The notes under the pieces are model-generated. The model had not been told where the DNA came from and did not search any database. It was given only the letters and a program-made list of their open reading frames with translations. A stretch of DNA of 64,000 nt from Paenibacillus tundrae (lineage in GTDB: Bacteria; Bacillota; Bacilli; Paenibacillales; Paenibacillaceae), in assembly GCF_036884255.1 (NCBI RefSeq), contig NZ_CP145605.1:4464001-4528000 (forward strand), given 5' to 3'. The position numbers and the translations under genes are program-made. Every line of letters starts with the position of its first letter. Position 1 is the first letter of the stretch. Shown here in pieces: positions 1 to 10,700 of the stretch.

Positions 1-783
1 CTCCTTAGGTACCTGCAGACGTCCTGCCCGGTCAATAATGACAAATGCTTCATGTATATCCTGAGCACCCATCTGTGATAAGCCTTGATCATCATCCAAG
101 TTCGGGTTACGTTTCACAAACTCCGTACTCGTCAGTCCATCACGGATCGCAACAATGCGATCCACCTTACCTGCAAGCGTTAAGTCATGCGTAACAATGA
201 CAATCGTGACGCCTAGTTCTTTGTTCATTTTGCGAAAAATCCCCATAATGGTGTCACAAGTCTCGGAATCCACTGATCCCGTAGGTTCATCGGCAAGCAG
301 CAGCTTTGGCCGGTTTGATAGAGATATTGCGATAGCAACCCGCTGCTGCTCTCCACCTGATAACTGATGCAGCTTGTTATGCATCCGATCCTTGAGTCCT
401 ACCCACTCTAATAGCTGCATGGCATAGGCACGATCACGCTTACCCCCAAGAATCATAGGTGTTTCCACGTTTTCGAGTGCTGTGAGATAAGGCAGTAGGT
501 TTCGACCATTGTTTTGCCAGATGAAGCCTACTGTATGGCGTTTGTACTCCACGAGTTGCGCATCCGTCATCTTGAGCAGATCCCAATCGCCTACAAAGGC
601 TGTACCTGCTGTCGGACGATCCAGTCCACCCAGAATATTGAGCAACGTTGATTTCCCGCTACCACTATTACCGATGATCGCCATCATCTCACCTTGGTTG
701 ACCGTCAAATTGAGACCTTGAAGGGCAACGACTTCCACATCGCTGGATTTAAAAATTTTCACAAGTCCTTCGCATTGGATCAC
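1..783 (-). CDS. ABC transporter ATP-binding protein, MacB/LolD type (partial, 3' end outside window)
   Basis: ATPase for the large FtsX-type permease encoded just upstream. I read it from a GTG at 781-783, two bases after the permease stop, behind a GGAGAGGAG ribosome site; 261 codons are open to the window edge. Walker A GNSGSGKST lies at about residues 38-46, the signature LSGGEQQ at 141-147, Walker B LLLADEPTGSVD at 161-172, and the switch His in VTHD near 199. This is the architecture of the LolD/MacB/FtsE-like family. It is already longer than the usual 225-235 residues, so it carries a C-terminal extension of unknown role. It is the last visible gene of a four-gene operon that also encodes a second ATPase. 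Confidence 0.9.
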   Translation of the reverse strand, partial: MIQCEGLVKIFKSSDVEVVALQGLNLTVNQGEMMAIIGNSGSGKSTLLNILGGLDRPTAGTAFVGDWDLLKMTDAQLVEYKRHTVGFIWQNNGRNLLPYLTALENVETPMILGGKRDRAYAMQLLEWVGLKDRMHNKLHQLSGGEQQRVAIAISLSNRPKLLLADEPTGSVDSETCDTIMGIFRKMNKELGVTIVIVTHDLTLAGKVDRIVAIRDGLTSTEFVKRNPNLDDDQGLSQMGAQDIHEAFVIIDRAGRLQVPKE

Positions 784-785
784 GT

Positions 786-3710
786 TTACCTCTCCTCTCC
801 CATTTTGACCGCCTGGTGTACCCGTAGTCTACGAATCTGCCATAGCAGCATCGTAGCCCCAATAATGAGCATAACGACGGTCACGCCGTACAGTTGCAAC
901 ATGTCCTTCTCTTCAAACACAATTCGGAATGGTGGCACCTGTGCAGATACATTATCTGTCGTTTGTAGAAATGGTAAGAATAGACGACTCGATACTTGAC
1001 CAATTCCAATGCCGAGAAGGATCGACAAACCCGCCGTGAACACCTGCTCCAGTAACAACATCCCACTTAATTGAGCCCGAGATAATCCCATGGCGCGCAG
1101 AACGCCGAACTGTACGACACGTCCTGAGAGGTTGAAGAACCAGTACAGAATATAACCAATCAAAGATATAATGACCGATACAAGGAAGCCGAGACTCAAT
1201 ATACCGAATACGCCGCCCCGTGATGGATGTTTCCCCTGCGTTACCAGTTCGGTACGCACGTCACGGACAGATGATAGCTCAATACCTTCTGCCGCAAGTT
1301 TTTCCATCAGTGGTGCAACTTTGGCATCCGGCTTCATCTTCAGCCAGACTTCATAAGGAATAAGTGGTACTTGATCATAGATATAATCCAGATTCGCAAT
1401 AAAGAACGGTGTCTGATCTGGATACTGTGCAGGCCAGTATGGAAGAATGCCGAATATAACAAATTCAATCGCTTGACCTTGCACACCAATGGAGACTAAA
1501 TCCCCGGTTTTGAGCTTATACTTATCAGCAAATTTGGAGGAAACCAATACAGCTCCTTCATATTTACCGAGCAAATCAAGGTACTTATAAGGATGTGCAG
1601 GGAAAAGATCGTTACGGAACCAGCCTACTTGGGCAAAATCCACATTATCAATTCCTACGAGCATCCCCTGTCCACCTGATTTTCCAGACACGATGATGTT
1701 TCCCTTGGTCTGCATCACCCTTGCTGCATGCTCTACTCCGTCTAAACTGCGGAACACTTCAAAGGGTGGCTCAGAATAGATCACTTTGGTCGGTTGTGAA
1801 CCTCCACCAGGAGCACCTCCGCCCCCACCAGCGCCACCGCCTCCACCTGGTGCACCTCCACCAGCAGAGCCTCCGCCACTGTTGCCGCCTCCTTGCTGCC
1901 CTCCGCCTGAACCGCCACTTTGGCCGGAACCTTGTGGGGTCACTTCAGGAGAACCTTCCCATACCGTCTGCATAATGACATCTGTTCCATATCGGTATAG
2001 TGTACGTTCAGTAGAGTTCAGGTCAATGGTTCTGGCTGCGGCGGAATTATATACGCCAAGTCCCAAGGTCAGAACTAGCAATATCATCAACGGATAATAG
2101 GAAGACGACGAGCGCGAGAGTTGCGTCAGCGTCAGATATAGTGGAACCGGTAAAAATTTCTTGCCTATCCACTGAATTAGCTTCAAGATCCACGGGAATA
2201 TCCGTAGAAAGAACAGACCCAGGGCAAAAATGGCAAGTGCAGGAACAAAGAACAAAAACGGTTGTACTTGCAGTTGATCTGTGGTCATGCCCGTCTGGAA
2301 GGTCAACATCTGTCGTTCATAAAATAGATAATATCCATATCCGGCAAGTCCAAGCAGAACAACATCGAGGAACCAGCGCTGCCAGACTGGGGCACGATCC
2401 GTCCGTGCCTGCCTTCTCTTCGCTGACACAATCGTAGCGCGCGCATACGTAATCGCAGGAATCAGAGACGCAATGATTGCCACAAGAACAGCCACAAGTC
2501 CTAAGAGAATCGCTTCCTTCGATACACCAATCGGGATAGACTTCCGATCTACGAAGGAGAGGAAACCACTCGCCGAACCAATACTCTTCGCCATAAACCA
2601 GCCGAGCAAAGGACCTACAATTAAGGCAATAGCGCCAAGGAATATTCCCTCTAACAGATATAAAGAGAAAATCTGTTTTGCAGAAGCACCACGACTACGA
2701 AGAACAGCAATGTCACTTTCCTGCTTCTGGAGCGATTGTCTTGCATTCATTGCAATAAAGTAAAAGACCATTGCAATCATGGGTGCAGCAAGAGTGAACA
2801 GCATCGTCTGCAACTGTAGACTCTGACTGCGGAACTGCTTCAGCAAATCACCGAAGGTGATATCTACCTTTGTATCCTTTAACCGTTGATACAGATCAAT
2901 ATCAAGTCTCTCCAGCACAGAAGAAAGCCCCGAAATCTGGCTAGTCTGAATGTCTTTCAGATCAAACGCATAATACCATCGTGAGTTCTGAAGCGGAATT
3001 CCTTTTTCCTTGAGTAGCACCTCGTTAAATACGGATTCATCGATGTAAAGTCCATTCATCATGCTATCGAATCCCTGCACCCAATACGGGCTGCTTGTAT
3101 CATCTGCTGTGAAGGCACCCGTAATCTTCACCCGGAGCGTAATGTCTAGGCCACTATACACGGGATATTCAAGAATATCTCCAATGTGCAGATCGTTTCG
3201 ATACATGCCTTCTTCCAGCATTACCGCTTCAATGATTCCATCCTTCACCTGGTTACCAGGCTTAAGTCCTGTCGAATAGCTGACCTGCGAATCCAAGCCA
3301 GACATCGTTCCCAGACTCATGCTACGCACCCGGCTTGCATCTACCTTAGTTGGATCCTCTGGATTAACCTCAGTACTGCGGATAGAACGAGAGTTCACAT
3401 ACGTATGGAAGGGGAAACCAATATCACGCGGCACATCCTCACGGATATACCGATCCACTTCTTCCAAACCCAGTGTATCTGTCTTCACTCCACCAGGAGC
3501 CTGGTAACTCATCAACAATGAACCTGCTGGCAAACCTTCGCTATTGTCCTGTAAGGTTTGGGCTACAACTCGCTTCAGCGCACCGTCGGCATACATCGGA
3601 ATACTGACGGTGAACGCAACCGCCACGATTAATCCAATCAGTGTGCTGAAGGTCATCCAGCGAGTGTTCCACATTTTGCGGAACAGCAGCCGAAGCAATG
3701 GCAGCCCCAT
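786..3710 (-). CDS. Large FtsX-type ABC permease with a glycine-rich extracellular loop
   Basis: A 974-residue MacB/FtsX-like permease. One N-terminal membrane segment (about residues 16-38) is followed by a large extracellular domain to about 300 and three membrane segments to about 430. Further segments lie near 455, 490-515 and 540-560, then comes a second extracellular domain, and three C-terminal segments (about 855-965) end in a basic tail. This is the double-FtsX layout in which the ATPase works by mechanotransmission rather than by moving substrate through a channel. Residues about 605-660 are almost pure Gly/Ser/Gln/Pro, an unusual low-complexity spacer at the start of the second extracellular domain. 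Its ATG overlaps the adaptor stop codon by one base (TAATG), so the two are translationally coupled. The substrate cannot be told from the sequence. Confidence 0.88.
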   Translation of the reverse strand: MGLPLLRLLFRKMWNTRWMTFSTLIGLIVAVAFTVSIPMYADGALKRVVAQTLQDNSEGLPAGSLLMSYQAPGGVKTDTLGLEEVDRYIREDVPRDIGFPFHTYVNSRSIRSTEVNPEDPTKVDASRVRSMSLGTMSGLDSQVSYSTGLKPGNQVKDGIIEAVMLEEGMYRNDLHIGDILEYPVYSGLDITLRVKITGAFTADDTSSPYWVQGFDSMMNGLYIDESVFNEVLLKEKGIPLQNSRWYYAFDLKDIQTSQISGLSSVLERLDIDLYQRLKDTKVDITFGDLLKQFRSQSLQLQTMLFTLAAPMIAMVFYFIAMNARQSLQKQESDIAVLRSRGASAKQIFSLYLLEGIFLGAIALIVGPLLGWFMAKSIGSASGFLSFVDRKSIPIGVSKEAILLGLVAVLVAIIASLIPAITYARATIVSAKRRQARTDRAPVWQRWFLDVVLLGLAGYGYYLFYERQMLTFQTGMTTDQLQVQPFLFFVPALAIFALGLFFLRIFPWILKLIQWIGKKFLPVPLYLTLTQLSRSSSSYYPLMILLVLTLGLGVYNSAAARTIDLNSTERTLYRYGTDVIMQTVWEGSPEVTPQGSGQSGGSGGGQQGGGNSGGGSAGGGAPGGGGGAGGGGGAPGGGSQPTKVIYSEPPFEVFRSLDGVEHAARVMQTKGNIIVSGKSGGQGMLVGIDNVDFAQVGWFRNDLFPAHPYKYLDLLGKYEGAVLVSSKFADKYKLKTGDLVSIGVQGQAIEFVIFGILPYWPAQYPDQTPFFIANLDYIYDQVPLIPYEVWLKMKPDAKVAPLMEKLAAEGIELSSVRDVRTELVTQGKHPSRGGVFGILSLGFLVSVIISLIGYILYWFFNLSGRVVQFGVLRAMGLSRAQLSGMLLLEQVFTAGLSILLGIGIGQVSSRLFLPFLQTTDNVSAQVPPFRIVFEEKDMLQLYGVTVVMLIIGATMLLWQIRRLRVHQAVKMGEER

Positions 3711-4825
3711 TAGCGACCCACTACTTTCTGTCCAACGGTAAGGCCTTTCAGAATCTCTACATCTGTAGACGTCTGCTGGCCAACCTCAACATCCACTTCT
3801 CGTTTGCTACCATCGTTCTCTACAACCTGGACATAGGTTCTTGATCCAATGGAACGAAGAGCCGACACTGGAATAACAACTGCGTCCTTGGTACGCTGCG
3901 TTACAATGGATACCGTAAGCGGTGTACCGCGTTCAACGCCCTTAGGCATTTTGGCCAAGGAAACGATCACATATTGATCAAGTGATTCTTTTGCCGGAGG
4001 TGTATTGGTGTCTCCTGAACTTCCCCCACTACCACTTCCACTGTCCGAAGATTGCGCAGTTGGCATAACTTTAATAACTCCAGAGACCTTACCTGCGCCA
4101 TTAATATCCACGTCTGCTTTCATGCCTACAGAGAATTTCTCAAGATCTTCTTTGGCAAACGTAGCTGCAACGACGAGATTCGAAGTATCAGCAATCGTGG
4201 CAATCGGATCATACGCCTTGACAGCAGCACCCTTTTCCACCTGAACGGCAATGACTGTTCCCCCGAATGGAGCTGTTAGAGTCGCTTTCCCCAACTGCTC
4301 CTCCAGATCAGCCAATTCCTGACGCAGCTCTTCAAAAGCAATCGTCGCTTCTTCGAATTCCACAGGATCCATCTCATCCCGCTTACGCAGCGTTTCCTTC
4401 ATCTGTACCTCAGCTTTGCGAATCTGAAGGTTCTTCGCCCGAATTTCCTTCTCTACGCTCTCCACATCAAGCACAGCAAGGAGCTGACCCTTTTTGACTT
4501 TATCCCCTAGTTTCACATTCAGCTCTTTCACATGCATACCATCCAGCGTAAAATACACCTTTTCTTCTCTCTGACTCATCATTTTACCGCTACCGCTTAC
4601 TTTCTTCTCCAGTGTCTCGGTCCGGACTTCATATTCCGGCTTTTTGGAGATCGTTGGCGGTGTAATTGGCGGAAGCACTTCCTCTTCTGTCTCTGCCGGT
4701 AACAAAGAACATCCCGACATCGTTGCAACAACTATCGCACTAAGCACGATAAGCGCTGCACGTTTCCCCTTCTTCGTAGCGGCAGCTTTACTTGATAAAT
4801 CTGCCGTCCGCCATTTCATAAACAT
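3710..4825 (-). CDS. HlyD/MacA-type efflux adaptor lipoprotein
   Basis: Periplasmic-adaptor-like protein (371 aa from the chosen ATG) that should link the ABC permease to a substrate outside the membrane. I chose the ATG at 4825 because GGAGGT lies 8 bases upstream; an in-frame TTG at 4834 has no spacing. After a basic N-terminus, a hydrophobic stretch (about residues 23-37) ends in MSGC. That is a slightly atypical lipobox, with Met at -3 and Cys at about 39. Next come a biotinyl-lipoyl-like half, a short coiled hairpin rich in E, K and R (about 115-175), the second lipoyl half and a beta-barrel. A Gly/Ser-rich loop occurs near residues 265-280. The 5' end overlaps the upstream ATPase gene. 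The MacA/YknX family is the closest match. Confidence 0.87.
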   Translation of the reverse strand: MFMKWRTADLSSKAAATKKGKRAALIVLSAIVVATMSGCSLLPAETEEEVLPPITPPTISKKPEYEVRTETLEKKVSGSGKMMSQREEKVYFTLDGMHVKELNVKLGDKVKKGQLLAVLDVESVEKEIRAKNLQIRKAEVQMKETLRKRDEMDPVEFEEATIAFEELRQELADLEEQLGKATLTAPFGGTVIAVQVEKGAAVKAYDPIATIADTSNLVVAATFAKEDLEKFSVGMKADVDINGAGKVSGVIKVMPTAQSSDSGSGSGGSSGDTNTPPAKESLDQYVIVSLAKMPKGVERGTPLTVSIVTQRTKDAVVIPVSALRSIGSRTYVQVVENDGSKREVDVEVGQQTSTDVEILKGLTVGQKVVGR

Positions 4826-5720
4826 GGTCCGCAACCTCCAGAATTGTAGGATCGTGTGTAGTCATACATATCGTTACTTGCTCTACTTCAATAATATTGC
4901 GAAATACAGCCATAACCTGTGCACCCATCTTGGAATCAAGTTCGGCTGTAGGCTCATCCGCAAGCAACAATCTCGGCCGATGTGCAATAGCTTTAGCAAT
5001 CGCGACCCGCTGCTGCTCCCCCCCGGACATCTCAAATGGTCTGTGCTTCACCCGTTTGGTCAGACCAACTAGATCCAAACAATGACCTACTCGTTCTTTC
5101 CATTCCGAGCGAGGCACATCTGCCATTCTTAGCGACAGCTCTACATTTTCCCAAGCAGATAATAACGGCATAAGAGCATACGCCTGAAAAATAAATCCGA
5201 TTTCCCTACGCCGTAACGCTGTCCGCCGCCTGTCACCCCAATCCTGCAGAGGCTGGCCAGAGAAAAGGATATCACCACTCGAAGGCTGATCCAGCCCACC
5301 AAGCATATTAAGAAGTGTTGTTTTACCAGAGCCAGAGCGACCCTTCAGCATGACAAGCTGCTGTGGGTTAACTTCCATGTCAATGCCTTTGAGTACATGT
5401 ATAATTCGGCTGCCTGTCTGAAAACTACGATGCACATTACGCACTTCCAGCACAGGCCCATCATATGGAGGCAATAGATCCCGCTTCTTCACAGGTTTGG
5501 GCTTCTTGTCTTGAGCAGCAACTGCCAGTTCATCGGAGCTAGATTCATTCGGTTCAGTGAGAGTCTCATCTGAGAGGTTCTCCTCCACCGGAATCTTTGC
5601 TTCACTTATGTACGTTTGATCCTGCTGCTGGGCAGACTCCGGCTGCTCTGCTCCCTCAATATCATGCTTATCCCCTGGCTGACTTTTGGCAGATTTAATT
5701 TTGGAAAATAACTTCTTCAT
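4788..5720 (-). CDS. ABC transporter ATP-binding protein with acidic N-terminal extension
   Basis: First gene of the four-gene ABC operon (310 aa). Residues 90-310 form a normal MacB/LolD-type ATPase: Walker A GRSGSGKTT at 127-135, signature MSGGEQQRVA, Walker B LLLADEPTAELD and the switch THD. The first 88 residues are an added low-complexity segment rich in E, Q, S and D, ending in a KPKPVKKRD basic patch; such extensions are uncommon in this family. The 3' end overlaps the adaptor start. With two different ATPases and one double-FtsX permease, the operon may use a heterodimeric ATPase pair; that is inference. Confidence 0.88.
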   Translation of the reverse strand: MKKLFSKIKSAKSQPGDKHDIEGAEQPESAQQQDQTYISEAKIPVEENLSDETLTEPNESSSDELAVAAQDKKPKPVKKRDLLPPYDGPVLEVRNVHRSFQTGSRIIHVLKGIDMEVNPQQLVMLKGRSGSGKTTLLNMLGGLDQPSSGDILFSGQPLQDWGDRRRTALRRREIGFIFQAYALMPLLSAWENVELSLRMADVPRSEWKERVGHCLDLVGLTKRVKHRPFEMSGGEQQRVAIAKAIAHRPRLLLADEPTAELDSKMGAQVMAVFRNIIEVEQVTICMTTHDPTILEVADHVYEMADGRFIK

Positions 5721-5804
5721 GCAGCAATCACACTCATCCTCTCTTTACATTCCGCTCATTTCATGAAGACTCTAAAACTAGAAATCTATTCCATACTACA
5801 CTGC

Positions 5805-5810
5805 ATTATA
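5805..5810 (-). promoter_or_regulatory. Candidate -10 box for the ABC operon
   Basis: The minus strand reads TATAAT about 85 bases before the ATPase start codon. The region upstream is AT-rich but the -35 is poor (ACTTTT at 17 bases, or TTGTAA at 22). The rest of 5721-5887 holds nothing else I can name. Treat as a plausible sigma-A start region only. Confidence 0.35.
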
Positions 5811-5886
5811 AACGACGAATCACAACTAAAAGTTACAAGCTTTTTACAACGTTCAGGAGAAAAAGTTAATATTCTGTAGAGAACAA

Positions 5887-5916
5887 CAAAAAAGCACCCC
5901 AAAGTGCGGGATGCTT
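5887..5916 (-). terminator. Intrinsic terminator of the pyr operon
   Basis: On the minus strand a 9-bp stem (AAGCATCCC with GGGGTGCTT, one G-U pair) with a 7-base loop runs into TTTTTT. It lies about 90 bases after the pyrE stop and before the ABC operon start region, so it ends the pyr transcript. Confidence 0.85.
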
Positions 5917-6008
5917 CATACTAAACGGTGGAATTTGCCTGTATACCAGCAATCGTTACAATTTTGATACCGTTCGTGTAAGGACTACTTTTTTGTGCCT
6001 ATATGATA

Positions 6009-6650
6009 TTATTTACCAAATGAAGAAGGATCTTCACGCCAAGATTTAAGCAGGGCGAAGTCGCTTTCTTGAATCGTTCCTTGAGCCAAAGCCACATCCA
6101 TCAATGCTGTATAATTGGACAGGGTTTGCAGTGGAATTCCTGCTTCCTCAAAGGCTTTGATACCTTTGTCCAACTGGTAGCTGAAAATAGCGAGCACGGC
6201 GAGCGGTGTTGCGCCAGCGGCTTGTACAGCTTGCGCAGCTTTAATGGAACTTCCGCCCGTTGAGATCAGATCTTCAATGACTACGACCTTCTGTCCTTCC
6301 TGGATCAGACCTTCAATCAGGTTTTCTTTACCATGTCCTTTGGCTTTATCACGAATGTAGGCCATTGGCAGGTTCAGTTTCTGAGCTACCCATGCAGCGT
6401 GAGGAATACCTGCTGTAGCTGTTCCCGCAATCACTTCTGCTTCCGGATATTGTTCACGAATGATCGTTGCAAAAGCTTCAGCGATGTCCTCCCGAATCTC
6501 AGGATAGGACATGGTCAGACGGTTATCACAATAAATTGGTGATTTGATGCCAGACGTCCATGTAAAAGGTTGCTGCGGACGCAGTGCTACCGCTTTGATC
6601 TTCAACAATTGGGAAGCAATATGATTCGGAATCTCGTTAAGTGTAATCAT
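6009..6650 (-). CDS. pyrE: Orotate phosphoribosyltransferase
   Basis: Converts orotate and PRPP to orotidine 5'-monophosphate, the fifth step of UMP synthesis. The 213-residue length is normal. The PRPP-binding motif [14 protein letters not shown] is at about residues 122-135 and the flexible-loop segment [14 protein letters not shown] at 101-114. The ATG overlaps the pyrF stop (ATGA), so the last two enzymes of the pathway are translationally coupled. It is the last gene of the pyr operon and is followed by a clear terminator. Confidence 0.97.
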   Translation of the reverse strand: MITLNEIPNHIASQLLKIKAVALRPQQPFTWTSGIKSPIYCDNRLTMSYPEIREDIAEAFATIIREQYPEAEVIAGTATAGIPHAAWVAQKLNLPMAYIRDKAKGHGKENLIEGLIQEGQKVVVIEDLISTGGSSIKAAQAVQAAGATPLAVLAIFSYQLDKGIKAFEEAGIPLQTLSNYTALMDVALAQGTIQESDFALLKSWREDPSSFGK

Positions 6651-7387
6651 ACGTTTAACATCTCCTTCAAAATAGCCTCTGCCGCTTCACGCGGATTCGG
6701 GGCACCTGTAATCGGTCTTCCTACGACGATGTAATGACTACCTCTAGCAATCGCTTCTCCAGGAGTCAACACACGTGTCTGATCCCCGAGACCGCTTCCT
6801 GCTGGGCGAATACCCGGAGTGACGGTGTGAAACTCACTTCCACACGCCGCTCGAATGGCTGGTACTTCCAAAGGAGAAGCTACAACACCATCCAAACCTG
6901 ATTCATGAGCGAGACTGGCATAACGGACAACCGTCGCTTCTACTGAGCCGTCAATGCCGATTTCCGTGTTCATCGTTTCTTGGCTTGTACTGGTAAGCTG
7001 CGTAACCGCTATGATCTCTGGTCTAGTTAGCGAAGCGTCAGCCAGCAATGCAGCTTCTGCACCTTCACGAGCTGCTCGCATCATAGCCGTTCCCCCGGCA
7101 GCGTGAACGTTGAACATATCCACCCCTAGACGAGTGATGCTCTCCGCACCTCCACGCACAGTATTCGGAATGTCGTGCATTTTGACATCAAGGAACACGG
7201 AGTATCCTTTGGCCTTCAACTCTCGAATGAAGTCTGGTCCTGCTGCGTAGAACAACTGCATACCAACTTTGAGGTAACAGGGTATTCCCTCAAGCGCCTG
7301 TACGAGCTCCTTAGCTTGCTCTGCTTCAGGATAGTCCAGTGCAACCATTAAACGTCCTGCCATTTGGTTGAAATCAGGATGGTTCAT
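6647..7387 (-). CDS. pyrF: Orotidine 5'-phosphate decarboxylase
   Basis: Decarboxylates OMP to UMP, the last step of the pathway. I start it at the ATG at 7387 (MNHPDF, 246 aa) because GAGGAG lies about 10 bases upstream; the open frame extends to 7450, but that part looks non-coding and has no ribosome site. The catalytic signature [13 protein letters not shown] spans about residues 65-77 with the catalytic Lys near 69. The phosphate-binding loop lies in the C-terminal segment VTPGIRPAG and VVGRPITGA. It is preceded by a MITE-like element instead of the pyrK-pyrD genes found here in Bacillus. Confidence 0.96.
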   Translation of the reverse strand: MNHPDFNQMAGRLMVALDYPEAEQAKELVQALEGIPCYLKVGMQLFYAAGPDFIRELKAKGYSVFLDVKMHDIPNTVRGGAESITRLGVDMFNVHAAGGTAMMRAAREGAEAALLADASLTRPEIIAVTQLTSTSQETMNTEIGIDGSVEATVVRYASLAHESGLDGVVASPLEVPAIRAACGSEFHTVTPGIRPAGSGLGDQTRVLTPGEAIARGSHYIVVGRPITGAPNPREAAEAILKEMLNV

Positions 7388-7499
7388 TTCGCAGCAACTC
7401 CTCTGCCTGTAAGGCTTATTTTTATTGTTTTTGCCCGATATAAAGGACATCCCGCCAACCCAGAGGTTGACTGATGTCCTTCATCAATTGTCTTTTTAG

Positions 7500-7712
7500 A
7501 GGTTGTTCAAAAAGTCAGCTTTTGATTACGAAGGATGCCTGACGGCATCTCAGCATCGAAGTTGGAATTCAGCCGAAATAAGTGGATGCTTACGAAGGTG
7601 TTTCCTTCGGAAACAATGTAGTTGCTCACGTAGTTTTGCCTACGCTCCGCTACTCCATTTCTATCTTCATCCCATCTTCTCGGTACTGAAAACCATCCTT
7701 TTTGAACACGCA
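7500..7712. mobile_element. MITE-like non-coding element, copy 1
   Basis: A 213-bp non-coding element between carB and pyrF. Both ends carry the inverted sequence TGTTCAAAAAG (left at 7504-7514; right end GAACACGCA), with weaker similarity for another 15 bases inward. The element is flanked on both sides by an identical CTTTTTAG (7492-7499 and 7713-7720), which looks like an 8-bp target duplication. The right-hand duplicate overlaps the carB stop codon. A second copy lies at about 32546-32722, about 38 bp shorter internally. No transposase is present, so it would have to be mobilised in trans. Short open frames inside it are not convincing genes. Confidence 0.8.
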
Positions 7713-7716
7713 CTTT

Positions 7717-10700
7717 TTAGTTTACAAAGGCTGGCATAGCCTCAGAGGAGAAGTTGATTGTTTCCAGCATTTTCAGCAGGGCACTAATCGTATCCAATGA
7801 AGTCATACACACAACACCGTTCTCTACCGCTTCACGGCGGATTCTGAATCCGTCACGCTGTGGTGTTTTACCTTTGGTCAATGTGTTGAACACAAAGTTC
7901 GCTTCACCACTGCGGATCATATCCAAAATGTTCGGTGAACCTTCGCTTAATTTGTTTACTTTCGTTACCGGAATGTTGGCTGCTTCGAGAGCTGCTGCTG
8001 TTCCGCCTGTAGCCATAATTTTGTAACCCAATCTGTAGAAGCCTTCAAGCAAAGGTACTGCTTCATCTTTGTCTTTGTCTGCTACTGTAACTACAATGGC
8101 TCCCGTAGCCGGAATTTTCATGCCTGCTCCGATGAGACCTTTGAACAGCGCTTTGGCATAATTCGGGTCACGACCCATTACTTCACCTGTAGATTTCATC
8201 TCAGGACCAAGCGTTGGTTCCACACGACGCAGCTTCGCGAAGGAGAACACTGGAACTTTAACCGATACATGATCCGTTTCAGGCCAGAGACCATCCACAT
8301 AACCCAGATCTTTCAGTTTCACACCGAGAATAGCTTGTGTTGCCAGGTTAGCCATCGGAATGTTTGTTACTTTGCTCAAGAACGGTACCGTACGGGATGA
8401 ACGTGGATTCACCTCAATGACATACACTTGGCCATCATGGATGACAAACTGGATGTTGACCAGACCAATCGTTTTCAATTCTTTTGCAATTTTGATTGTA
8501 ATTTCTACAATCTTCTCTTTCAGATCCTGGGACAGGTGTTGTGGCGGATACACCGCGATGGAGTCACCGGAGTGTACCCCTGCGCGTTCGATATGCTCCA
8601 TGATTCCTGGAACGAGTATCGTTTCACCATCACAGATCGCGTCTACCTCTACTTCTTTACCCAGCATATAACGGTCAATTAGTACCGGATGCTCAGGGTT
8701 AATCTTAACCGCTTGCTCCATATATGTCAGCAATTCAGCATCGGAGTATACAATCTCCATTGCTCGACCACCAAGCACGTATGAAGGACGAACGAGTACT
8801 GGATATCCCAGACCTTGAGCTGTTTCTACTGCATCATCCACTGAAGTAACTGTTTTACCTTTCGGCTGTGCAATCTCTAAACGGGAGAGCAGATGCTCGA
8901 ATTTCTTACGGTCTTCCGCCTCATCGATGCTTTCCAGATCCGTACCAAGGATGGTTACACCTGCATTACGCAGTGGTGCTGCGAGATTGATTGCCGTTTG
9001 GCCACCAAACTGTACGATTACGCCCACTGGCTGTTCTTGTTCGATTACGTTCATAACATCCTCGAAGAACAGTGGCTCGAAGTACAGACGATCTGATGTA
9101 TTAAAGTCCGTAGATACCGTCTCCGGGTTGTTGTTGATAATAACTGCTTCGTAGCCTGCTTTTTGCAGAGCCCACACCGCATGTACTGTGGAATAGTCAA
9201 ACTCAATCCCTTGACCAATCCGGATTGGACCGGAACCAAGTACAACTACTTTTTTCTTGTCCGAAGGAAGGACTTCATTCTCTGTTTCGTAAGTCGAATA
9301 ATAGTAAGGCGTTGTTGCTTCGAACTCGGCCGCACATGTATCTACCATTTTGTATACCGGACGAAGGTTTTCTTCTTCACGGCGCGCTCTAACTTCTGCT
9401 TCTGTTGTCAATGTGCCTGCAGGTTGACCCTGAGCACGCAATTCAGCAATCGCACGATCCGTAAATCCAAGGCGTTTCGCTTGGTATAACGTTTCGGATG
9501 ATAGTTCGGACTCTTCACGAATAGTATCCTCGAATTTAATTAGACCTTCAATTTTGTCCAAGAACCACCAGTCAATCTTCGTCAGATCTTGAAGTTGTTG
9601 CAGAGTATATCCTCTGCGGAACGCCTCAGCAATCAAGAACATACGCTCATCGTCCGCTTTGATCAGACGCTCGTTTAGCGTTGCTTCATCAAGCGTTTCT
9701 GCCTCTTTCAGATAGAGACGGTGTACGCCGATTTCCAGGGAGCGAACAGCTTTATGAATGGATTCTTCAAACGTCCGTCCAATCGCCATAACTTCGCCCG
9801 TTGCTTTCATCTGTGTACCAAGCTTCCGGTTAGCCGATGTAAACTTGTCGAACGGCCAACGAGGAATCTTGCTCACGATGTAATCAAGTGTAGGCTCAAA
9901 ACAAGCGTAAGTTTGACCTGTTACCGGGTTCACGATTTCATCCAATGTGTATCCCATAGCAATTTTGGCAGCCATTTTGGCAATTGGATAGCCCGTTGCT
10001 TTGGAAGCAAGCGCGGATGAACGGCTTACCCGTGGGTTAACTTCAATAACATAGTATTGGAAGCTGTGCGGATCCAGTGCGAATTGTACGTTACATCCAC
10101 CTTCGATGTTAAGGGCACGGATGATTTTCAAGGAAGCCGAACGCAGCATTTGGTATTCACGATCAGACAACGTTTGACTTGGTGCCACTACGATACTGTC
10201 GCCTGTATGAACGCCAACGGGGTCAAAGTTTTCCATGTTGCAGACTACGATACAGTTATCGTTTTTGTCTCGCATAACTTCATACTCGACTTCTTTCATG
10301 CCAGCAATGCTTTTCTCAACCAAACATTGCCCAATTGGACTGTAACGAAGACCTGCTGCTACTGTTTCGCGCAATTCTTCTTCATTCGCACAGATTCCGC
10401 CGCCTGTTCCACCCAGTGTGTAGGCAGGACGAACAATGATCGGATAGCCAATCTCATTTGCAAACTCCAGTGATTCTTCCAGTGTTGTTACAATTACGCT
10501 CTCAGGTACAGGCTGCTCCAGTTCACGCATCAGGTCACGGAACAAGTCCCGGTCTTCTGCTTTTTCGATCGAAGTTAGCTGTGTACCCAGCAATTTCACA
10601 TTCTCACGTTCCAGTACACCTGCACGCGCAAGTTCTACTGCCATGTTCAAACCAGTTTGACCACCCAGTGTTGGCAACAACCCGTCTGGACGCTCTTGAC

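Noticed and set aside
7503-7739. Open frames within the MITE-like element on both strands
   Set aside because: No ribosome site, not preserved in the second copy, and they run over element boundaries into carB.
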